From the NCBI RefSeq assembly GCF_014805685.1, contig NC_060896.1, positions 18,384,277 through 18,448,276 on the forward strand: a stretch of DNA of 64,000 nt. The letters are read 5' to 3'. This DNA is from Silurus meridionalis (lineage: Eukaryota > Chordata > Actinopteri > Siluriformes > Siluridae). Positions 58,420 to 64,000 of this stretch are shown in pieces; positions within the stretch are counted from its first letter, which is position 1; each line of letters begins with the position of its first letter. The translations under genes and the position numbers were made by a program. A model generated the notes under the pieces. It worked only from the letters and a program-made list of their open reading frames with translations. It was not told where the DNA came from and made no database searches.

Positions 58420-60350
58420 GTTTTTTCCAGCTCAGGGAAGAATCTCTCATGAAGAACATGAAATGTGATGGCATGGACAGTGGAGAGTTCCGCAGCAGGA
58501 CATGGGGGGCACTTATTAAGATGGCCGAGTGTGAATTAGATGAGCTTGAGGACAAAAATGAGAACAATTACGTTAAACAGTAGTGAGGTGACCTATTTAC
58601 ATTCACTGAAAGACAAGTAAAATGTATTCAACCAGACCAAGAGAAACAAACAGTGGAGCCGAAGGAAAGCAGAAAAAAATTACTCACCACACCCCTCTCC
58701 TCTAATGACTACATATACTCCACTCAAGAGCAGACTAGAGCCAACTCACCCATTGCCAGAGGTAACACTATAAAGGGGGTTTAAAATCTTTAGACAAATT
58801 AGAGTGGTCAGAGGGATCAATTATTATATATCAGTTAAGTCAGCCAGATTGAGATGGGGATAGAAAGAGGACACACAGACTGAAGTGGTGGAAGCAGTAA
58901 TCAGGGCTTTTAGTCTGGGGTTGCCTTTACAGACATGTTAAAGTCCAAGTGTGGGCTGACCCATTCTGAAAATACACTATTGGGTAGATAGCTCCAAAAA
59001 TATTTACCACCAGCTCCTTAAAATCTCTCAAAAGCCTATAGAATCGGCTTTATACTTTGTATTCTGTGCAATTAAGCTTAAGGAAGCTGTTATGGAAAGT
59101 AGCCAATAAAGACAATGATGAACAGTACAACAGGGCTGTTATTTACCGTAAGATTCTCCACTCAATAGAAACTGGACTGTTGAGTGGTATGGTGAAGTTT
59201 CAAATCTTACCTGGCCTTAATGATGTGAGCATAACAGAGGAAGAACTTATACAGAAAGGGGATGAGGTGACAAAGATTGAGAGTGAGAGACAAGAAAAAG
59301 GGAAAATATCCATTGTTGGGAAACCTCACAAAGTGCAGGACTTCTGAAGAGACTCCTAGTTAAAATCCACATCAGCCCAGAGCCCCTCTAAACCCAAAGA
59401 GTCTACCTCAACAGCAGTGTTCAAATCAGTAAAGGGTAATGAGCTTAAGCCTGACACCCTGAATTCACAGCAGATGTTGGAAGAACCTTGCAGAGAAATG
59501 AAGCAGATTTTTCTGGCTGCAATGGAAGTAAAACCCTGTCACCTGAACAAAAGCAGAGTGAAAGGCACCAAGGAATGCAAGGACGAGGGAATGGGTGAGA
59601 ACAGTTTGCACTGTTTTAAATTTGTGCAGGAAGGCCACTTCTCATGGCGTGCAGAACAATGTCGGGAAATTGTCAAAGACTACTGAGGTGGGGCCAGGAG
59701 TAAAATGAGTGCCCCAAAAGAAGCAGCCACCAGCCAGCCCAGTAATGCAACCAATAACAGCCCTTGAAGAAAAAGCAGCTGGTGTAGTTAATTAAATACC
59801 ACCTTGACAGAAGCCACAGTTGGTAAGCCTTTTAGGAAACAGATGTATAGTGGATTGTGTTATGAACACTTGTCCAGATAAAGCTCTGTGGGACATGGAA
59901 GCACAAGCCAACATAGTTAATAATCCCTGGTGACTGTGGCGACTTCAGAGAACTCAGCCACAAATCAGTTTCTGACTGCCATTCGATACCAAGATATGTT
60001 GGATGCATTAAAAGGAAGTTTGTGGTTCACTTTCTTACACTAGGGTGAAGCGTGCACATACTGTTTGGACTGAGCTGGGCACCTGCAGAGTTTTAGAGGA
60101 GTATGAAGCACTGTTTGGCTGGCCTAAGAGACACATCTGCCTCCCATACCTGGTTACTGGACTACTGTTTCTTAAAAAAAAAAAAAATTTCTTTGTTCAC
60201 AGCAATATCAGGAAACGTTTATTTTTGTGGAGAAATTTTTGTAGAGGATTTTTATGCTTAAAAGAGAAATATTGCTCCATATTAAAAAAATTTGAACTGA
60301 GTATTGATCAAGTCCAGGAAATAAGGTAACTTCTGTGACAATGGCTGATA
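58420..60350 (+). mobile_element. Decayed retroelement with gag-like pieces
   Basis: Short frames (58440-58582, 59057-59347, 59417-59686, 60045-60329) are rich in charged residues. The third contains CFKFVQEGHFSWRAEQC, which looks like a retroviral zinc knuckle with its second Cys replaced by Phe. The similarity is weak and no polymerase was seen. It could be a second endogenous retrovirus fragment or an unrelated element. Confidence 0.35.
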
Positions 60351-60387
60351 ATACTGTGCATGTATCTTCTAGAGTGGTATTCTTGTT

Positions 60388-60483
60388 AAGTTCAGTTTCA
60401 CCAGCAGAGGCACCCTTAGTGGTAAACTAGGCTGAGGATAGGGCGTGGATGCTAGTAGAGTGGAAGCAATCAGCACGTGATGA
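60388..60483 (+). repeat. 97-bp repeat, second copy
   Basis: Same unit as 58089-58185, from AAGTTCAGTTTCACCAGCAG to CAGCACGTGATGAG, followed at once by the L2 endonuclease region. Confidence 0.8.
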
Positions 60484-61779
60484 GTGAAAACATTTGAAGT
60501 TCTTTACACCAACATAAAATATTCAGTGTCCGAAAGCAGGTCAAGTCAGTTAATTCCACTAATTATTATTTATAGACCCCCAGAGCCCTACTCTGATTTT
60601 ATGATAGAATTTGCAGATTTCATTACAAATTTAGCAACTTCTTTAGACAAAGCATTAATTGTTGGTGACTTTAATATTCATTTTGATAATCAGGAAGACT
60701 CCTTAAGAGCAGCAGTGTGTCCATTCTAGATTCAGTTGGAATTAATCAGAATGTTATAGGACCTACTCATAGTGGTGGACACACTCTCGATTTGTTGTTA
60801 ACATTTGGATTAAAAATAAAAAAACTTAGTCATAATTCCACAGTCTGAAGCTATTTCAGACTGTGGAATTATGATTGTTTATTTTTAACCAAATGTTAAC
60901 ATTTGATTAAAATAAAAACTTAGTCATAATTCCACAGTCTGAAGCTATTTCAGACCATTATCTAATCTCGTTTAAAATTTGCCTCAGTCATTGCATTTGT
61001 ACTTCACCACGTTACCGTGTTAAGTGTACTTTCACGTCAGCTACAGCACCGCATTTTATTAATAATCTTCCTGAAATTACGATATTAGATAGATCTCCGT
61101 CAGACCCCGCAGAGCTCGACTGGGCCACTGAACATCTAGAAACAACGTTACGTTACACTCTAGATGATGTAGCGCCCCTAAAGACCAAAATGATCAGGGA
61201 GAAAAATTAGCACAGTGGTATAATGATCATACACGCACCTTAAAACAGACCACTCGAAAATTAGAACGTAAATAGCGTCACACAAAATTAACAGTATTTC
61301 AAATAGCATGGCAGGAGAGCCCCTTAAATTATAGAAAATCTCTTAGTGCTGCTAGATCAGCATATTTTTCCACCCTAATAGAAAATAACAAGCATAATCC
61401 TAGATTTTTATTCAGCATGGTAGCAAAATTAACAGGGAATAAAAGCACTGCACTAACATGCACACCATCATCAGGTAGTAATGATTTCATGAACTTTTTT
61501 AATAATAAAATTGAAAACATCAGGCAAGAAATCCAGACGGTTAATATAAATCCAAATTATTTTACAAGTAACCCTGTAGACAGCAGTGTAATTATAGCAG
61601 ACAATCAACTACAAAGCTTCACTCCTATTCATGAGAATGACTTAATTGCATTAATCTCCTCATCAAAATCATCAACCTGCATTCTCGATCCCTTGCCGAC
61701 AAGTTTCTTTAAACAGATAGCTCCAGAGGTAATTGAACCTGTTTTAAAAATAATTAACTCTTCCATTAGCACTGGTTAA
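60484..61779 (+). pseudogene. L2 endonuclease and linker region, broken
   Basis: 60484-60729 contains LIIIYRPPEPYSDFM and the catalytic LIVGDFNIHFD block of the AP-endonuclease. A frame change follows, and near 60770 SGGHTLDLLLTFGL is readable. A forward-inverted-forward rearrangement at 60797-60955 breaks the frame. The linker continues at 61417-61779 (NDFMNFFNNKIENIRQEIQ, then DPLPTSFFKQIAPEVIEPVL) and shifts again near 61775 just before the polymerase. Confidence 0.85.
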
Positions 61780-61849
61780 TGTACCAAAATCCTTTAAACT
61801 GGCAGTTATCCACCCCCTTATTAAGATACCTGACCTTGACCCATGTCAG

Positions 61850-63187
61850 TTGTCCAACTACAGACCAATATCAAATCTCCCCTTTATATCCAAAATTTTA
61901 GAAAAGGTTGTAGCACAGCCGTTATGCTCACACCTACTTATGAATAACATTTTTGAAATGTTTCAGTCAGGATTTCGGCCTCATCATAGCACAGAGACGG
62001 CGCTAGTTAAGGTGGTAAATGACTTGTTATTGGCCTCTGATCAGGGTTTTGTTTTTTTACTTGTTTTGCTCGACCTTAGTGCAGCTTTTGACACCATTGA
62101 TCACACTATACTGCTTGCTAGACTTGAGAACGTTGTTGGAATAAAGGGAACAGCTCTCTCTTGGCTAAGGGCTTATTTGACTGATCGCTATCAGTTTGTT
62201 GATGTAAATGGTGAGTTCTCCACACTCTATGAGGTCAAGTTTGGTGTTCCTCAAGGATCTGTCTTAGGCCCACTGCTTTTCTCTTTATATATGCTGCCTC
62301 TTGGTGAAATCATTCATAAACATGGGATTCGCTTCCATTGCTATGCTGATGACACACAGCTGTATATTTCAGCAAAGCCAGATGAGCGAGATCAGCTTAA
62401 CAATGTTGAGAAGTGTGTAAAGGACATTAGACAGTGGATGCTTAATAACTTTCTTCTGCTCAACTCAGATAAGACGGAAGTACTTTTACTAGGACCACAT
62501 GCAGCTAGAAGTAAACTTTCCGATTACGTAGCATCTCTGGATGGTGTTTCTGTTTCAGCATGTACGGCTGTCAAAGACCTTGGTGTGATTATTGACCCGA
62601 GTCTTTCCTTTGAGTCTCACGTGAATAATATTACCAGGATCGCCTTCTTTCACCTTAGAAATATTGCTAAAATTAGAAATATGATGTCGTTACAGGATGC
62701 AGAAAAACTAGTTCATGCTTTTGTTACTTCTAGATTAGACTACTGTAACGCTTTACTGTCTGGGTGTGCGAGTAAGTGCATAAATAAGCTTCAGTTAGTT
62801 CAGAATGCAGCAGCAAGAGTCCCCACTAGATCTAGGAAATATGACCACATCACCCCTGTTTTAATCAGTCTACACTGGCTCCCAATCAAATCTCGCATTG
62901 ATTATAAAATATTACTACTGATGTATAAAGCACTTAACGGTCTCGCACCACAGTATCTGAGTGAACTTCTGTACCAGTATGATCCTCCACGCCTACTTAG
63001 ATCAAAAGGTGCTGGCTATCTGTTGGTTCCTCAAATAATGAAGATTACAGCAGGGGGCAGATCTTTCTCTTATAAAGCCCCACAGTTATGGAACAGCCTT
63101 CCAATCAGTGTTCGGGACTCGGACACAGTCTCAGTGTTCAAGTCGAGGTTGAAAACTTATTTATTTAGTCAAGCCTTTTATCAGTAG
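61850..63187 (+). CDS. L2 LINE reverse transcriptase, long open frame (445 aa)
   Basis: LINE-type reverse transcriptase. Motifs in order: [48 protein letters not shown] (first catalytic Asp), [30 protein letters not shown] (catalytic Asp pair), [12 protein letters not shown], and the C-terminal [20 protein letters not shown] region ending [20 protein letters not shown] and [11 protein letters not shown]. The frame is uninterrupted here and extends a few codons upstream of the nominal start, but a frameshift near 61775 cuts it from its endonuclease half, so the element as a whole cannot move by itself. Related to the antisense copy at 11-12.3 kb, which is more decayed. Confidence 0.92.
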   Translation: MSNYRPISNLPFISKILEKVVAQPLCSHLLMNNIFEMFQSGFRPHHSTETALVKVVNDLLLASDQGFVFLLVLLDLSAAFDTIDHTILLARLENVVGIKGTALSWLRAYLTDRYQFVDVNGEFSTLYEVKFGVPQGSVLGPLLFSLYMLPLGEIIHKHGIRFHCYADDTQLYISAKPDERDQLNNVEKCVKDIRQWMLNNFLLLNSDKTEVLLLGPHAARSKLSDYVASLDGVSVSACTAVKDLGVIIDPSLSFESHVNNITRIAFFHLRNIAKIRNMMSLQDAEKLVHAFVTSRLDYCNALLSGCASKCINKLQLVQNAAARVPTRSRKYDHITPVLISLHWLPIKSRIDYKILLLMYKALNGLAPQYLSELLYQYDPPRLLRSKGAGYLLVPQIMKITAGGRSFSYKAPQLWNSLPISVRDSDTVSVFKSRLKTYLFSQAFYQ

Positions 63188-63483
63188 ATTTTTCTTGAGG
63201 TAAAGGCTCAGATCTGGAGGGAACATGGATATAGAGTGTTTGGTGAACTGGTATATTTGTATGCTGTCGCCCCTCACATTCACACGCTCACTCGGGTTTG
63301 TTGACGGTGGTGTGGTGGGTCGCCTCTTATCCCAGAGATCCCTCATGTCTGTGTTACCTTCTGGTTCTCCCTTTTAGTTATGCTGCCATAGCGAGTCTTG
63401 CCGGAGTCCAAACTGCACAGTGACATTAACTTTCATACACCAATAGGGACACTTAATAATCCATATCCTTCTCTTCCCATCAC

Positions 63484-63507
63484 CCTCTCTCTCTCTCTCT
63501 CTCTCTC
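63484..63507. repeat. (CT)n tract in the L2 3' region
   Basis: Short pure CT tract downstream of the L2 stop codon. Confidence 0.9.
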
Positions 63508-64000
63508 GGTCGAGTTAAACATGCTCCTGCGGCTCCAGTGACCACTGTTCCTGCCCCTCTCCCCTCCGTGGATCTTCACACTTCTGTGCAGCTTGGGACG
63601 GTCTCTCATCAACACCTTGGGTGGTTCCATGTAATTCCGGAGTAGAACGGGTGCTTTGAGGACGGATTGGACTGTAGTTGGTGTCGGCGGTCTGCTGCAC
63701 TGACTCGGGAGTGCAGTTTGCTTCTGATCGCCATCACTGTACCCCGCAGCATTGTATATCTCATTTAAATGGACATTTGGTGCAACCCAGATGAGGATGG
63801 GTTCCCTCTTGAGTCTGGTTCCTCTCAAGGTTTCTTCTTTATGCTATCTCAGGGAGTTTTTCCTTGCCACAGTTGCTCATCAGGGACAAACATACAAAGA
63901 ACATAATTACGTTTAATCACCACATTATCTGTGTAAAGCTGCTTTGAGACAATGTTCATTGTTAAAAGTGCTATACAAATAAAAATGAATTTAATTGAAT

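Larger units (their letters stand above)
60484..64000 (+). mobile_element. L2-type LINE, 5'-truncated, 3' end at the window edge
   Basis: Endonuclease remnant, linker and reverse transcriptase occur in the expected order, followed by an untranslated region with a (CT)n tract (63484-63507) and the tail GCTTTGAGACAATGTTCATT, AAATAAAAATGAATTTAATT. The (GAATT)-like terminus reaches the window edge, so the true end may lie just beyond. Confidence 0.9.

Noticed and set aside
58418..58582. Possible host exon after the acceptor-like GTTTTTTCCAG
   Set aside because: The reading is short, ends in a stop, and neighbouring frames look like retroelement gag pieces. No flanking exons were found.

Overview
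The window looks like nuclear DNA of a ray-finned fish. It is AT-rich, has spliced genes, many (CA)n and (TA)n microsatellites, and a dense load of Tc1-like, hAT, L2, RTE and retroviral relics. The species cannot be fixed from sequence alone. Recognition of families rests on remembered protein and repeat sequences; no database search was run.

Two host genes are supported. The first is bcl9l on the + strand (coding 16704-32073), a Wnt/beta-catenin co-activator scaffold. Seven coding exons join in phase with GT-AG junctions into about 1493 codons, close to the length of human BCL9L. The second is cxcr5 on the - strand (33988-32915), a chemokine-receptor GPCR in one long exon. The genes converge tail to tail with about 840 bp between stop codons. 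BCL9L next to CXCR5 is also the human 11q23 arrangement, so synteny supports both calls.

Layout: 1-16.6 kb is upstream or 5' intronic DNA with a pogo/Tigger-like terminus, several decayed Tc1 pieces, an antisense L2 LINE, a hAT MITE and long microsatellites. 16.6-32.8 kb is bcl9l; its introns carry a hAT element with a perfect 8-bp target duplication and a deleted Tc1 copy. 32.9-34.0 kb is cxcr5, with a Tc1 element starting only 33 bp from its coding exon. 34-46.4 kb holds that Tc1, a second hAT element with a perfect target duplication, and a decayed endogenous retrovirus possibly interrupted by a foreign LTR-like segment. 46.7-56.9 kb is one RTE LINE copy, shown by 16-bp target duplications more than 10 kb apart; it is split by about 7.9 kb of later insertions (another LINE, a promoter-like piece and three different Tc1 elements in a row). 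57-60.4 kb has retroelement debris, and 60.4 kb to the end is an L2 LINE with a long open reverse-transcriptase frame.

I see no new gene system, CRISPR array, tRNA or rRNA. The unusual material is the nested insertion record, the repeated pairing of Tc1 elements with (TA)n tracts, a forward-inverted-forward rearrangement inside the L2, and a few splice and RNA-structure details.
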